Source: Novosphingobium cyanobacteriorum (GTDB lineage: Bacteria > Pseudomonadota > Alphaproteobacteria > Sphingomonadales > Sphingomonadaceae). From it: a stretch of 64,000 bases of DNA. Positions within the stretch are counted from its first letter, which is position 1. Each line of letters opens with the position of its first letter. Under the pieces are notes generated by a model, which did not search any database, had not been told where the DNA came from, and was given only the letters and a program-made list of their open reading frames with translations. The position numbers and the translations under genes were made by a program. Below are positions 44,551 through 56,678 of this stretch, piece by piece. The stretch lies in contig NZ_JAROCY010000005.1 of assembly GCF_029436685.1 (NCBI RefSeq), forward strand, positions 1 to 64,000, written 5' to 3'.

Positions 44551-45531
44551 CTAGGCCGCGGCAGGCACCGGCAGGATCAACCGCGCGTCCAGGCCCTGCT
44601 CCTGCCATTCGATGGTGAAGCTGCCGCCACGTGCGCGGCAGATGCGCTCGATCAGCGTCAGGCCCTGCCCGCCGGGTCGCGACGTTCCGGCAACGGGGCG
44701 GTGTCCCTGTTCTGACCATGTGATCGCCAGTTGCCGCGTATCGGGCATGTCTTCCACAAGCGCGCAAAGGGTGATGCTGCCGCCATGGCCGATCGCGCCG
44801 TGCTTGGTTGAGTTGACGGTCAGCTCCCCGATCACCAGCGAGATCGCGTCCGCGTGTTCGCGCGAAACTTCGTGCGCCTGGGGGCAGGTCAGCGCGATCA
44901 GCGGCCGGTCCTCGTCTCGAAACGGAGAGATCAGCGTGCCAAGCAGGTCATCCAGCGCGGTCACCGCCTGTTCCCCGTCGAACAGGGTCTGCGCGGTGGC
45001 AAGCGCAGAGATGCGCGCCACCATTTCCCCGGCAAAGGCGGTGTTGCCTTCGTGCCCCCGCGCCATCGACCGCAGCATGGCGCAAACCATGGCGAAGCTG
45101 TTCTTCAGCCTGTGGCGCATTTCCGCCAGCAACGTCTGCAGCGCTTCGCGGTCGGCGTGCAGCTGGCTTACATCGCGGGAAATGCTTATGAAGCCGGTAT
45201 GTGCCCCTTCCGGGCTGCGCACCGCGGAAATGCTCACTTCCCACCAGCGCGGGCTGCCCTTGGCGGTGGGGCAGAATGCTTCCAGCCGCGATATCTGGCC
45301 GCTGGCCGCCGCCGCCATGGCCTCCCGGATCAGCGGGCGTGTCTCAACCGGCCACAGCGAAGCCCATTCCTTGCCACCAAGCGATTGAAAGTCGCCGACC
45401 TCCATCGCGCATTGGCCATTGGGGTTCATCCACAACAGCGCGCCGTCCGCATCGACCAGCTTCACGCAGTCGCTGCTCTGTTCAAGCACGCGTGACAGGC
45501 TTTCCGGAGAGAGGTCGGCTTTCGACAGCAT
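44551..45531 (-). CDS. PAS-domain HWE/HisKA_2-type sensor histidine kinase
   Basis: The 326-aa cytosolic kinase has an N-terminal PAS domain (about residues 10-125), then AEMRHRLKNSFAMV with the phosphoacceptor H140, ELTVNSTKHGA with N239, and the ATP-lid GGQGLTLIERI. This is the HWE/HisKA_2 class common in alphaproteobacteria, often tied to light sensing or the general stress response. No flavin-binding Cys motif (GRNCRFLQ) is seen, so it is not an obvious LOV protein. No partner response regulator lies beside it. Confidence 0.9.
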   Translation of the reverse strand: MLSKADLSPESLSRVLEQSSDCVKLVDADGALLWMNPNGQCAMEVGDFQSLGGKEWASLWPVETRPLIREAMAAAASGQISRLEAFCPTAKGSPRWWEVSISAVRSPEGAHTGFISISRDVSQLHADREALQTLLAEMRHRLKNSFAMVCAMLRSMARGHEGNTAFAGEMVARISALATAQTLFDGEQAVTALDDLLGTLISPFRDEDRPLIALTCPQAHEVSREHADAISLVIGELTVNSTKHGAIGHGGSITLCALVEDMPDTRQLAITWSEQGHRPVAGTSRPGGQGLTLIERICRARGGSFTIEWQEQGLDARLILPVPAAA

Positions 45532-45715
45532 TCAATGGGCCCCGGACGACGACAACAGGCGATAAAGCGTGTTGACCGGTTCGGTTCCATATATCGAAGG
45601 TAAGCCAGGGCTTGCCGCGATTACGGCAAACGCCGCCAAGTTCCGGTGAAAAAAGGCTCTTTTTCGCGCCACGCACACCGCAAAATTTTTGTCCGGAGCG
45701 GTGGGATCGGGGAAA

Positions 45716-45790
<75 letters not shown>

Positions 45791-45911
45791 ACACCATTTC
45801 CGCTGCCGCCGCGGCGGACCGGCGGCGGGCAGGGGCGCGCTTTGGCGGCGAGGCCCTGCTTTGTCAAGCGCGGCCTTGCGAGAATGGCGGCTGCGCGGCA
45901 AAGGATGCGCG

Positions 45912-46067
45912 ATGACCGACGCGAAAACCCCGCAAACCCGCGAGGAACGGCTCGCCGCCCGGCTGCGCGAGAACCTGCACCGGCGCAAGGCGCAGGCCCG
46001 CGCCATGGCCACCACGCCCGAATCGCTGCCCAAAAGCGACCTTTCCAAATCCGGGGACGAACGCTAG
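45912..46067 (+). CDS. Small basic protein, 51 aa
   Basis: The 51-aa product (TREERLAARLRENLHRRKAQARA core) is a highly charged helix similar to small proteins found downstream of murA in many alphaproteobacteria. Function unknown; it may bind nucleic acid or membranes. It lies 42 bp upstream of gpmA on the same strand. Confidence 0.7.
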   Translation: MTDAKTPQTREERLAARLRENLHRRKAQARAMATTPESLPKSDLSKSGDER

Positions 46068-46109
46068 GGCGCGTTTTTCCTTGAATCAGCACAACAGGAT
46101 GCGCGCCTA

Positions 46110-46796
46110 ATGCCTCGCCTGATCCTTATCCGCCACGGCCAGTCGCAGTGGAACCTGGAAAACCGCTTCACCGGCTGGTGGGACGTGGACGTGACCGAGA
46201 AGGGCGCGGCCGAGGCGCTGGCCGCCGGCCACCTGCTGAAAGACAAGGGCGTGCTGCCCACCACCGCGTTCACCTCGCTGCAGACCCGCGCGATCAAGAC
46301 GCTGCATTTCGTGCTCGAAGGCTGCGGCCGCCTGTGGGTGCCCGAAGACAAGGACTGGCGCCTGAACGAGCGCCACTATGGCGGCCTGACCGGGCTGGAC
46401 AAGGCCGAGACCGCCGCCAAGCATGGCGACGAGCAGGTCAAGGTCTGGCGCCGCAGCTTCGACGTGCCGCCGCCGGTGCTGGACAAGGGCAGCGAGTTCG
46501 ATCTCTCGGCCGATCCGCGCTATGCCGGCATCGCCGTGCCCGCCACGGAAAGCCTCAAGGACACCATCGCCCGCGTGCTGCCCTGCTGGGAGCAGAAGAT
46601 CGCCCCGGCGCTCAAGGCGGGCGAGACGGTGCTGGTCGCCGCGCACGGCAATTCGCTGCGCGCGCTGGTGAAGCACCTTTCGGGCATTTCCGATGACGAG
46701 ATCACCGGGCTGGAAATCCCGACCGGGCAGCCGATCGTCTATGAACTCGACGACAACCTCGCCGAGATCGAGCGCTACTACCTGTCCGAGCGTTGA
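46110..46796 (+). CDS. gpmA: 2,3-bisphosphoglycerate-dependent phosphoglycerate mutase
   Basis: The 228-aa enzyme has the histidine phosphatase signature IRHGQSQWN (phosphohistidine H9), the family motif [14 protein letters not shown] and [17 protein letters not shown] with the second histidine. It interconverts 3- and 2-phosphoglycerate in glycolysis and gluconeogenesis. The length and ERHYG motif distinguish it from other histidine phosphatases. It is followed 29 bp later by purE. Confidence 0.95.
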   Translation: MPRLILIRHGQSQWNLENRFTGWWDVDVTEKGAAEALAAGHLLKDKGVLPTTAFTSLQTRAIKTLHFVLEGCGRLWVPEDKDWRLNERHYGGLTGLDKAETAAKHGDEQVKVWRRSFDVPPPVLDKGSEFDLSADPRYAGIAVPATESLKDTIARVLPCWEQKIAPALKAGETVLVAAHGNSLRALVKHLSGISDDEITGLEIPTGQPIVYELDDNLAEIERYYLSER

Positions 46797-46825
46797 TCGC
46801 GAAGACGGCCTGAAAGGGGCAGGGG

Positions 46826-47314
46826 ATGACAGAAACGCCGCGCGTCGCCATCGTCATGGGCAGCCAGTCCGACTGGGAGACGATGAAGAACGCCGCCGCC
46901 GTGCTGGAAAAGCTGGGCGTTGCGCATGAATGCCGCATCGTTTCGGCGCACCGCACGCCTGACCGGCTGGTCGCCTTTGCCAAGGGCGCGCATGCCGAAG
47001 GGTTCAAGGTGATCATCGCCGGCGCCGGTGGCGCGGCGCACCTGCCGGGCATGGTCGCATCGATGACTCACCTGCCCGTGCTGGGCGTGCCGGTGGAATC
47101 CAAGGCGCTCAAGGGCATGGATTCGCTGCTCTCCATCGTGCAGATGCCCGGCGGCATCCCGGTGGGCACCTTGGCCATCGGCGTGCCGGGCGCAACCAAT
47201 GCGGGCATCCTCGCCGCCTCGATCCTCGCCACCTCCGACGATGCGCTGGCCGATCGGCTGATCGCCTTCCGCACCGCGCAGACCGAATCTGTGGCGGAGA
47301 AGCCGGTCGGATGA
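46826..47314 (+). CDS. purE: N5-carboxyaminoimidazole ribonucleotide mutase
   Basis: The 162-aa class I PurE has the substrate-binding [22 protein letters not shown] with the catalytic His, [15 protein letters not shown] and [13 protein letters not shown]. It converts N5-CAIR to CAIR in purine synthesis and works with PurK, whose gene follows after a hairpin repeat. Confidence 0.96.
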   Translation: MTETPRVAIVMGSQSDWETMKNAAAVLEKLGVAHECRIVSAHRTPDRLVAFAKGAHAEGFKVIIAGAGGAAHLPGMVASMTHLPVLGVPVESKALKGMDSLLSIVQMPGGIPVGTLAIGVPGATNAGILAASILATSDDALADRLIAFRTAQTESVAEKPVG

Positions 47315-47316
47315 TG

Positions 47317-47394
47317 CTTCGACAAGCTCAGTATGAGCGGTTTTTGGGCTTGGGCGATTTGCCCCCAGGCCCGCTCGTCCTGAGCCTGTCGAAG
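47317..47394. repeat. REP-type dyad between purE and purK
   Basis: Arms CTTCGACAAGCTCAG (47317-47331) and CTGAGCCTGTCGAAG (47380-47394) form an almost perfect inverted repeat around a 48-nt loop. This repeat is widespread in sphingomonad genomes. It begins 2 bp after purE and may attenuate or stabilise the purE-purK message. Related fragments occur near 57.5-57.6 and 58.36 kb. Confidence 0.85.
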
Positions 47395-47417
47395 GACCCT
47401 CGCAACAGGAGCGGAAC

Positions 47418-49879
<2,462 letters not shown>

Positions 49880-49896
<17 letters not shown>

Positions 49897-50902
49897 AATT
49901 GCGTTTGTTGGCGCGGTTGCTTTCCTGATACTTACCTTCGTCAATGCCAGCTGGATCGCGGCAGACACGCCGGGCCACGTTAGATTGATCGCAAATGGTG
50001 GTATTGCCCAGCAATACCTGCCCGGTGGGCGCAAGTCACCATGCCCGGCCACGCAGATCTTGCCGCCGATCCACGATATCCTGGAAGATACCGAACGCGC
50101 GGTGCTGATGGCGCAGCGGATGGGGGCCGACATGGTGGCGGTTGATCTCGCCCGCACGGCGGACAACGCGCTGGTGCTTTTCCCTGATGCCACGCTGGAT
50201 TGCCGCACCAATGGCAAGGGTCCGGTGGCCGGGGCCACGCTGGCGCAGCTGCGCGCGCTCGATCTCGGGTATGGCTACACGGCAGACAAGGGCGCCACGT
50301 TCCCCCTGCGCGGCAAGGGCGTCGGGCTGGCGACCACGCTGGAGCAGGCGATCGACCTCAATCCGCGTGCCCGTTTCCTTTTCCGTCTGTCCACACCCGA
50401 TGCCGCCACCGCCGGCCTGCTGGTGCAGGAGCTCAAGGCGATGGGCCGCGATCCGGGGGCAACGGGCGATGCCTTCACCGGCAAGGATGAAGCCGTTTCC
50501 GCATTTCGCGCCGCATTTCCAAAGGCTTGGGCCTGGACGGACGAAGGCGCGCAGTCATGCACCGGCAGCTATCGCCTGATGGGCTGGACCGGCCTCACTC
50601 CCGGCGCGTGCCAGTCGGGCACGCTTGTCGCGCCGCTTGATGGCACCTTCACCCTGTGGGGCTGGCCCAACCGGCTGCAGGGCCGCATCACCGCCGTGGG
50701 AGGGCAGGTGCTGGCCACGCGCGATGGCAACGGTGCCGGCCTGCGCCATGCAGCAGACCTGCCGCTGATCCCGGTCAGCTACCATGGTCACGTGATGGTG
50801 GACGATTTCTGGACGGTTGGCCCCGCGCTGCGCCCCAGTCTGGACGCCCGCACCAATGAAGAGGCGATCGCTGCGCAGAATCGCGACGAGCAGGGTGAAT
50901 AA
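49880..50902 (+). CDS. Degenerate glycerophosphodiester phosphodiesterase-like membrane protein
   Basis: The 340-aa protein starts with a hydrophobic anchor (RIAFVGAVAFLILTFVNASWIAA) and has a GDPD-like plan, but where active GDPDs read IAHRG and a metal-binding DLE-T-D, this one has LIANGGIAQQYLP and VDLARTADNALVLFPDATLDC. The catalytic His and the metal-binding acids appear lost, so it is probably not a phosphodiesterase, or it uses a changed site. Later segments (GKGVGLATTLEQAIDLNPRARFLFRLS) keep the barrel pattern. It overlaps ribF by 17 bp and precedes ileS. Confidence 0.65.
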
Positions 50903-50912
50903 AGCCGCCGCC

Positions 50913-50966
50913 TCCCCGCATGGGGTCGATCTTCGGGGATTGGCCCGATGCGGGGGATGGGGGTTT
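50913..50966 (+). terminator. GC-rich hairpin before ileS
   Basis: TCCCCGCAT-GGG (from 50913) pairs with CCCGATGCGGGGGA (ending about 50957) around a GC-rich loop, followed by TGGGGGTTTATTG. It lies between the GDPD-like gene and ileS and could be a terminator or attenuator. Confidence 0.45.
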
Positions 50967-51001
50967 ATTGCTGCAGCGCTTTGTTCTAACGCCCACCGGT
51001 C

Positions 51002-53854
51002 ATGACCGAACAGCAGCGCCAGGAAGCTCGCGACTTCCGCAACACCGTCTTCCTGCCGAAGACCGATTTCCCGATGAAGGCCGGCCTGCCGCAGAAGGAG
51101 CCGGGCATCCTTGCGCGCTGGCAGGAGATGGACCTGTACCGGCGGCTGCGCGATGCGCGCGCGGGCGCGGAAAAGTTCATCCTTCACGATGGCCCGCCCT
51201 ACGCCAATGGCGACATGCACATCGGCCATGCGCTGAACCATATCCTCAAGGACATGGTCGTCCGCACGCAGAGCCTGCTGGGCAAGGACGCGCCCTATGT
51301 GCCCGGCTGGGACTGCCACGGCCTGCCCATCGAATGGAAGGTCGAGGAAGAGTACCGCAAGAAGAAGAAGAACAAGGACGAGGTTCCGCCCAAGGAATTC
51401 CGCGCCGAATGCCGCGCCTATGCCCAGAAGTGGGTGGACGTGCAGCGCGAACAGCTCAAGCGGCTGGGCATCAACGGCGATTGGGACAATCCCTACCTGA
51501 CGATGGACTTCACCGCCGAGGCGATCATCGTTGGCGAGCTGCTGAAATTCGCCGAATCCGGCCAGCTCTATCGCGGGGCCAAGCCGGTGATGTGGAGCCC
51601 GGTGGAGAAGACCGCGCTTGCCGAGGCGGAAGTCGAGTACGAGGACATCGTCTCCACCCAGATCGACGTGGCGTTCGAGATCATCGAGGCCGAAGATCCC
51701 GACCTGATGGGCGCTTCGGTGGTGATCTGGACGACCACGCCGTGGACCATCCCTGTCAATCAGGCGGTCGCCTATGGCGATCACATCGATTACCACATGA
51801 TCGAGGTCGATGGCCGCCGCCTGCTCGTGGCCGAACCGCTGGTGGAAAGCTTCGTCAAGCGGCTGGGGCATGAAAGCCACGACATGCACTTCTTCGTGAA
51901 GGGCGCGTTGCTGGCGGGCACCAAGGTGCGCCACCCGATGCACCACCTCGGCGGCTTCTACGCCACGCCGCGCCCGCTGCTCTCGGGTGAGTTCGTCACC
52001 GTGGAATCGGGCACCGGCTTCGTCCACATGGCGCCCGACCATGGCGAGGACGACTTCCTGCTGTGCAAGGCCAATGGCATCGATCCGGTCTTCGCCGTCA
52101 CCGGTGAAGGCAAGTATCGCGAGGACTGGGGCTGGCTCGGCGGGCAGGGCTCGGTCATCAACCCCAAATTCAACGCGCCCGACGGCCCGATCTGCGAAGA
52201 CCTGCGCGCCAGCGGCGGGCTGATGGCGGCCAGCGCGGACTACAGGCACAGCTACCCGCATTCGTGGCGTTCCAAGGCCAAGGTCATCTTCCGCTGCACG
52301 CCGCAGTGGTTCGTGCCGATGGACCGCCCGTTGCCGGGCGATCATCCCGAAGACCTCGATCCGCTCGAAGCCATGCTGCGCGACGTGGCAGAGGCGAAGA
52401 CCCTGCGCCAGACGGCGCTGCAGGCCATCGCCGACACCCGCTTTGTGCCGGAAAAGGGCCGCAACCGCATCGGCGCGATGGTCGAAGGCCGGCCAGACTG
52501 GGTGCTGTCGCGCCAGCGTGCGTGGGGCGTGCCGATCACCCTGTTTGTCAATCGCAAGACCGGCCAGTACCTGTCCGATCCCGCCGTCAACGCCCGCATC
52601 GTCGCCGCCATCCGTGCCGAGGGCGTGGACGCCTGGGAAGACGCCCGCGCGCAGGAATACCTGGGGCCGGATTACAAGGCCGAGGACTACGAGCGCGTAA
52701 CCGACATTCTCGACGTCTGGTTCGATTCGGGCTCGACCCACGCCTTCGTGCTCGAATCCGGCAAGTGGCCCGACCTGCTCCGCCCCGAAGGCTACCTGGG
52801 CCCGCTGGCGGACCTCTATCTCGAAGGCAGCGACCAGCATCGCGGCTGGTTCCAGTCCTCGCTGCTCGAAGCCTGCGCCACGCGCGGCCATGCGCCCTAC
52901 AAGGCGGTGCTGACCCATGGTTTCACCATGGACGCCAAGGGCATGAAGATGTCCAAGTCGCTTGGCAACACGATCAGCCCGATCGACCTGATGCGCGATT
53001 ATGGTGCCGACATCCTCCGCCTCTGGGCGCTCTCGGTCGATTTCACCGAGGACCACCGCATCGGCAAGGAAATCCTCCAGGGCGTCGCCGACCAGTACCG
53101 CAAGCTGCGCAACACCTTCCGCTACCTGCTCGGCGCGCTGGAAGGCTTTGCGGAAGGCGAATGCCTGCCGGTGGCCGAAATGCCCGAGCTGGAGCGTTAC
53201 ATGCTCGTCCAGCTCGAAAAGCTCGACGCCACGCTGCGCCAGGCGATCGCGGACTTCGACTTCAACACCTATGTCCGCGCGCTCAGCGAGTTCTGCAACG
53301 AAGACCTCTCGGCCTTCTTCTTCGATATCCGCAAGGACAGCCTCTATTGCGATGCGCCGGCTGATCCGAAGCGGCGCGCCTATCGCACCGTGCTCGATGT
53401 GCTGTTCCACGCGCTGGTCCGCTATGCCGCACCGGTGCTGGTCTTCACCGCCGAGGAAGTGTGGCAGTCGCGCTACCCCGATGGAGACAGCGTCCACCTG
53501 CTCACCTGGCCGGAACTGCCGGTCTCCACCGTGGATGAAGACCGCTGGGCCGAACTGCGCGCCCTGCGCACCACGGTGAACGAGGCGATCGAGCCGCTGC
53601 GCCGCGAAAAGGTGCTCGGCTCCGGTCTCGAAGCCGTCGTCACCGTGCCCGATTCCGCACCCGAGGCCGATCTTGCCGAGCTGTTCATCACCGGGACAGT
53701 CGTGCGCGGGCAGGGCGATGGCGTGATCGTGACGCGAACCTCTGACCACAAGTGCGGCCGCTGCTGGCGCCACCTGCCCGACGTGGCCGAAGATGGCGCG
53801 CTGTGCGGGCGGTGCGAGGATGTCGTCGCCACGATCGATGGAGAGGTTGCCTGA
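51002..53854 (+). CDS. ileS: Isoleucyl-tRNA synthetase
   Basis: The 950-aa class I synthetase has HIGHALNHILKD in the N-terminal part, the editing (CP1) domain with WTTTPWTIPVNQAVAYGDH, GSDQHRGWFQSSLLEA, the KMSKS loop (MKMSKSLGN) and a C-terminal zinc site (CGRCWRHLPDVAEDGALCGRC). It charges tRNA-Ile. Its stop codon overlaps the lspA start codon by 1 nt, an ileS-lspA arrangement common in bacteria. Confidence 0.97.
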   Translation: MTEQQRQEARDFRNTVFLPKTDFPMKAGLPQKEPGILARWQEMDLYRRLRDARAGAEKFILHDGPPYANGDMHIGHALNHILKDMVVRTQSLLGKDAPYVPGWDCHGLPIEWKVEEEYRKKKKNKDEVPPKEFRAECRAYAQKWVDVQREQLKRLGINGDWDNPYLTMDFTAEAIIVGELLKFAESGQLYRGAKPVMWSPVEKTALAEAEVEYEDIVSTQIDVAFEIIEAEDPDLMGASVVIWTTTPWTIPVNQAVAYGDHIDYHMIEVDGRRLLVAEPLVESFVKRLGHESHDMHFFVKGALLAGTKVRHPMHHLGGFYATPRPLLSGEFVTVESGTGFVHMAPDHGEDDFLLCKANGIDPVFAVTGEGKYREDWGWLGGQGSVINPKFNAPDGPICEDLRASGGLMAASADYRHSYPHSWRSKAKVIFRCTPQWFVPMDRPLPGDHPEDLDPLEAMLRDVAEAKTLRQTALQAIADTRFVPEKGRNRIGAMVEGRPDWVLSRQRAWGVPITLFVNRKTGQYLSDPAVNARIVAAIRAEGVDAWEDARAQEYLGPDYKAEDYERVTDILDVWFDSGSTHAFVLESGKWPDLLRPEGYLGPLADLYLEGSDQHRGWFQSSLLEACATRGHAPYKAVLTHGFTMDAKGMKMSKSLGNTISPIDLMRDYGADILRLWALSVDFTEDHRIGKEILQGVADQYRKLRNTFRYLLGALEGFAEGECLPVAEMPELERYMLVQLEKLDATLRQAIADFDFNTYVRALSEFCNEDLSAFFFDIRKDSLYCDAPADPKRRAYRTVLDVLFHALVRYAAPVLVFTAEEVWQSRYPDGDSVHLLTWPELPVSTVDEDRWAELRALRTTVNEAIEPLRREKVLGSGLEAVVTVPDSAPEADLAELFITGTVVRGQGDGVIVTRTSDHKCGRCWRHLPDVAEDGALCGRCEDVVATIDGEVA

Positions 53855-54402
53855 TGGCGCGCTCCCTCGCGGCGCGGCGTGCCATTGCCTTCGCCATCGC
53901 GCTGGCCGTCTTCGCCCTGGATCGCTCGGTCAAATGGCTTCTGGTCGGTCCGTATGACCTCGAACGCAGCGGGCCCTACACCCTGCTGCCGTTCTTCGAC
54001 CTGCGCTTCACCCAGAACTTCGGCGTCTCGCTCGGCATGTTCACCGCGACCTCTGCGGAAATGCGCATGGGGCTGATCCTCGTCACCGGGCTGATCGCGC
54101 TCGGCGTGGCGGTGTGGATGCTGCGAGAACGCCTGACGGGCGATCTCCTCGGCCTCGCGCTCGTGCTCGGCGGGGCGATGGGCAACATCTACGATCGCTT
54201 CATGTGGGGCTTCGTGATCGATTATGCCGACCTTCACATCGGCGAATGGCGCCCTTTCCTGATCTTCAACATCGCCGATGCCGCCATCACTTTCGGCGTG
54301 CTGATACTGCTTGCCCGCTCGCTGCTTTCGCGCGAAAAGCCGGGCGCCGACGAGAACCAACAGGGCGACGTTCCTGCCGCCACGGAGACGATTGATGCGT
54401 AA
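53854..54402 (+). CDS. lspA: Lipoprotein signal peptidase
   Basis: The 182-aa membrane protein has four transmembrane helices and the aspartic protease motifs GGAMGNIYDRF (D114) and FNIADAAI (D142). It removes signal peptides from prolipoproteins in the inner membrane. A lipoprotein gene follows with an 8-bp overlap. Confidence 0.95.
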   Translation: MARSLAARRAIAFAIALAVFALDRSVKWLLVGPYDLERSGPYTLLPFFDLRFTQNFGVSLGMFTATSAEMRMGLILVTGLIALGVAVWMLRERLTGDLLGLALVLGGAMGNIYDRFMWGFVIDYADLHIGEWRPFLIFNIADAAITFGVLILLARSLLSREKPGADENQQGDVPAATETIDA

Positions 54403-54808
54403 GTCCGCCACCCTTTGCCTGCTGGTCCTTGGCGCGGGCACGCTCTCGGCCTGCGCGTCCGGCGGTTCGCTGTTCAACCGCGTGCGGCCCGATGAATTCG
54501 CGGTGACGCGCCAGGCGCCGCTGGTGGTGCCGCCCGATTTCGCGCTCGCCCCGCCCAACCCCGGCGCCCCGCGCCCGCAGGATGTCGATTCGTCCAAGCA
54601 GGCGCTCGATGCCCTGTTCGGCGGCCCCGCCCCGCGCAGCGCGGTGGAAACCGACGCGCTGGGCAAGGCCGGGGCTTCGGCCGTCGGCATCCGCAGCACC
54701 GTGGGCGATCCGCAGACCCGCACCGTGGCCAAGGGTGCCGCCGTGCAGAACATCCTCGCCGCCCCGCAGGGCGATGGCGCGGAAGCCCAGGCTGGCACCG
54801 CCGGCTAA
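54395..54808 (+). CDS. DUF3035 lipoprotein
   Basis: The 137-aa protein has a lipoprotein signal (lipobox LSAC, C20) and the DUF3035 segment NRVRPDEFAVTRQAPLVVPPDFALAPP. It sits behind lspA as in other alphaproteobacteria. Its role is unknown; an outer-membrane location is likely. It overlaps lspA by 8 bp. Confidence 0.85.
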   Translation: MRKSATLCLLVLGAGTLSACASGGSLFNRVRPDEFAVTRQAPLVVPPDFALAPPNPGAPRPQDVDSSKQALDALFGGPAPRSAVETDALGKAGASAVGIRSTVGDPQTRTVAKGAAVQNILAAPQGDGAEAQAGTAG

Positions 54809-54867
54809 GGCTGACCCATCCCTTGCCAATGTCGTGAAGCCCTCGCCCTGCGCGGGGGTTCTGCGTT

Positions 54868-55200
54868 TCAGCGCTCGCGCCACCACCGTACCCGGGCGGT
54901 GTCGCCCAACGCCTCGGCCACCCGCCGCGTCAGCTGCAGTCCCTCGGCTTCGAACGCCTTCAACGCCTCGTCCGAGCCAAAGCCGGATCTGGCCGGATCA
55001 TCGCGATCCAATGTCGCGTCATGGCGCGCGGCCCAGTCCCACAGATCACGGCACAGCGCGTCGGGCAGGCCAAGCTCCTCCGGCGGAACATCGCCCACCC
55101 TGTCGCCGCCATCCCACCACAGCGGGGCGCACTCGTAATCGGGCATCACCTTGATCCGCAGCGCCACGGACCGGCCCGGTGCGGCCACCGCCCTAGCCAT
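54868..55200 (-). CDS. Uncharacterised protein, 110 aa
   Basis: The 110-aa acidic protein (VMPDYECAPLWWDGGDRVGDVPPEELGLPDALCRDLWDWAARHDATLD) has conserved-looking Trp and Asp residues and a C-terminal helix ending VRWWRER. Function unknown. It overlaps the 3' end of the CorC-family gene by 8 bp and is thus part of that transcript. Confidence 0.7.
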   Translation of the reverse strand: MARAVAAPGRSVALRIKVMPDYECAPLWWDGGDRVGDVPPEELGLPDALCRDLWDWAARHDATLDRDDPARSGFGSDEALKAFEAEGLQLTRRVAEALGDTARVRWWRER

Positions 55201-56518
55201 CCAGCTCCGCCGGCGGGTGCGCGGCCTTGGCGTGGGCCACCAGCAGCTTGTCGATCTTGCGCCCGTCCATGTCCACCACCTCGAAGCGCCAGCCCTGGTC
55301 GATGAAGTACTCGCCCTCCACCGGCAGCTTCTTCAGCACGCTCAGCGCAAAGCCGGCGGTGGTGGCGAAGTCGCGGTCCTCGGGCAGGTCCAGCCCCAGC
55401 CGGTCCGCCAGCACGTCGGCCGGCAGCGCGCCCGAAACCAGCAGCGATCCGTCCTCGCGCTCGGTGATCATCGGCACATCGCCTTCGTCGCTGTGCGCCA
55501 CGAAGTTGCCCGCAATGGCGGAGAGCAGGTCTGCCGGGGTCACGATCCCTTCCAGGTGGCCATATTCGTCGTGCACCAGCGCCAGCGCCACTTCGGCCTG
55601 CTGGATCACCTTCAGCGCGTCCATCGTGTCGAGCTGGTCGGGCACGATTGCCGGCTTCTTCATCAGCCGCGCCAGCATCGCCTTGCGCCCGCGCAGCAGC
55701 ACCGCCAGCACGTCGCGCACCTTCACCACGCCCACGATCCTGTCGACCGATCGGTCCGCCACCAGCAGCAGCGAATGCGGGCTGTCCTCGATCGCGGCGC
55801 GCAGCTCGGCCTCGGTGGCCCGGCGTTCGATCCAGTGCAGTTCGGTGCGCGGGGTCATCACCTCGCGCACCGGGCGTTCGGCCAGCCGCATCACGCTGGT
55901 CATCAGCGCGCGTTCGTCCTCCTCGATCACGCCTGATCGGGTCGCCTCGGCAAAGATCATGTGCAGTTCTTCGGCGGTGACTTCCTGTTCCCCGCCCTTG
56001 CTCAGCCCGAACAGCCGCAGCAGCATGCCCGATGACCGGTCCAGCGCCCACACGAACGGCGCGGTCACCTTGGCCACCACCACCATCGGCCGCGATGCGA
56101 TCACGGCGATGGGCTCCGCCGCGCGCAGCGCCAGCTGCTTGGGCACCAGCTCGCCCGCCACCAGGCTCAGGTATGTCGTGATCGCGATCACCAGAACGAA
56201 GCCGGCATCGTCGGCATACCGCTCCGGCACGCCCCATGCCGCCAGCCGCTCGGCGGTCGGCCCGCCCAGGCTCGATCCGGAATAGGCGCCGGCGATGATG
56301 CCCACCAGCGTGATGCCGATCTGCACCGTCGACAAAAATTTTCCGGGGTCCGCGGCCAGCGTCAGCGCGGTCTGCGCACCGCGCGATCCGCCTTCGGCCA
56401 GCACCTTCAGGCGCGCCGGGCGTGCAGAAACGATCGCCAGTTCCGACATGGAAAACAGGCCGTTAAGCACGACGAGGCCAACAATCACGAAGGCGTCAGG
56501 CCAGGGAAACGGTGTCAC
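55193..56518 (-). CDS. CorC/HlyC-family (CNNM-like) membrane protein
   Basis: The 441-aa protein has an N-terminal DUF21/CNNM membrane domain (VGLVVLNGLFSMSELAIVSARPARLKVLAEGG... TYLSLVAGELVPKQLALR), a CBS pair (MTPRTELHWIERRATEAELRAAIEDSPHSLLLV... VKVRDVLAVLL) and a C-terminal CorC_HlyC domain. Members are linked to Mg2+/Co2+ transport or tolerance. The open frame runs to 56884 without resemblance; the GTG at 56518 begins the conserved part, but the start is uncertain. Confidence 0.85.
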   Translation of the reverse strand: MTPFPWPDAFVIVGLVVLNGLFSMSELAIVSARPARLKVLAEGGSRGAQTALTLAADPGKFLSTVQIGITLVGIIAGAYSGSSLGGPTAERLAAWGVPERYADDAGFVLVIAITTYLSLVAGELVPKQLALRAAEPIAVIASRPMVVVAKVTAPFVWALDRSSGMLLRLFGLSKGGEQEVTAEELHMIFAEATRSGVIEEDERALMTSVMRLAERPVREVMTPRTELHWIERRATEAELRAAIEDSPHSLLLVADRSVDRIVGVVKVRDVLAVLLRGRKAMLARLMKKPAIVPDQLDTMDALKVIQQAEVALALVHDEYGHLEGIVTPADLLSAIAGNFVAHSDEGDVPMITEREDGSLLVSGALPADVLADRLGLDLPEDRDFATTAGFALSVLKKLPVEGEYFIDQGWRFEVVDMDGRKIDKLLVAHAKAAHPPAELDG

Positions 56519-56580
56519 GGTTTCAGCCGCTAGCAGATTTGATGCGCTGCGCGAAGGGCGCTTGGGATACGTTGCGTTCG

Positions 56581-56608
56581 GGAACCGTTCATGCGGGGCT
56601 GGCGTAAT
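56581..56608 (+). promoter_or_regulatory. Possible EcfG-type stress promoter
   Basis: GGAAC (56581-56585), 17 bp, then CGTAAT (56603-56608) resembles the alphaproteobacterial general stress sigma factor consensus GGAAC-N16/17-CGTT, with one mismatch in the -10. It lies 71 bp before the OmpA-like lipoprotein gene. Confidence 0.35.
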
Positions 56609-56678
56609 GTCGCCGTTGTGCACTAGGTTCCCGTCGCGAAAAGACGCCGGGAACGGCCGCAGAAGGGGAACCAATACC

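Noticed and set aside
45560..45602. EcfG promoter before the histidine kinase gene
   Set aside because: GGAAC is present on the minus strand, but the -10 reads CTTT with doubtful spacing, too weak to list.
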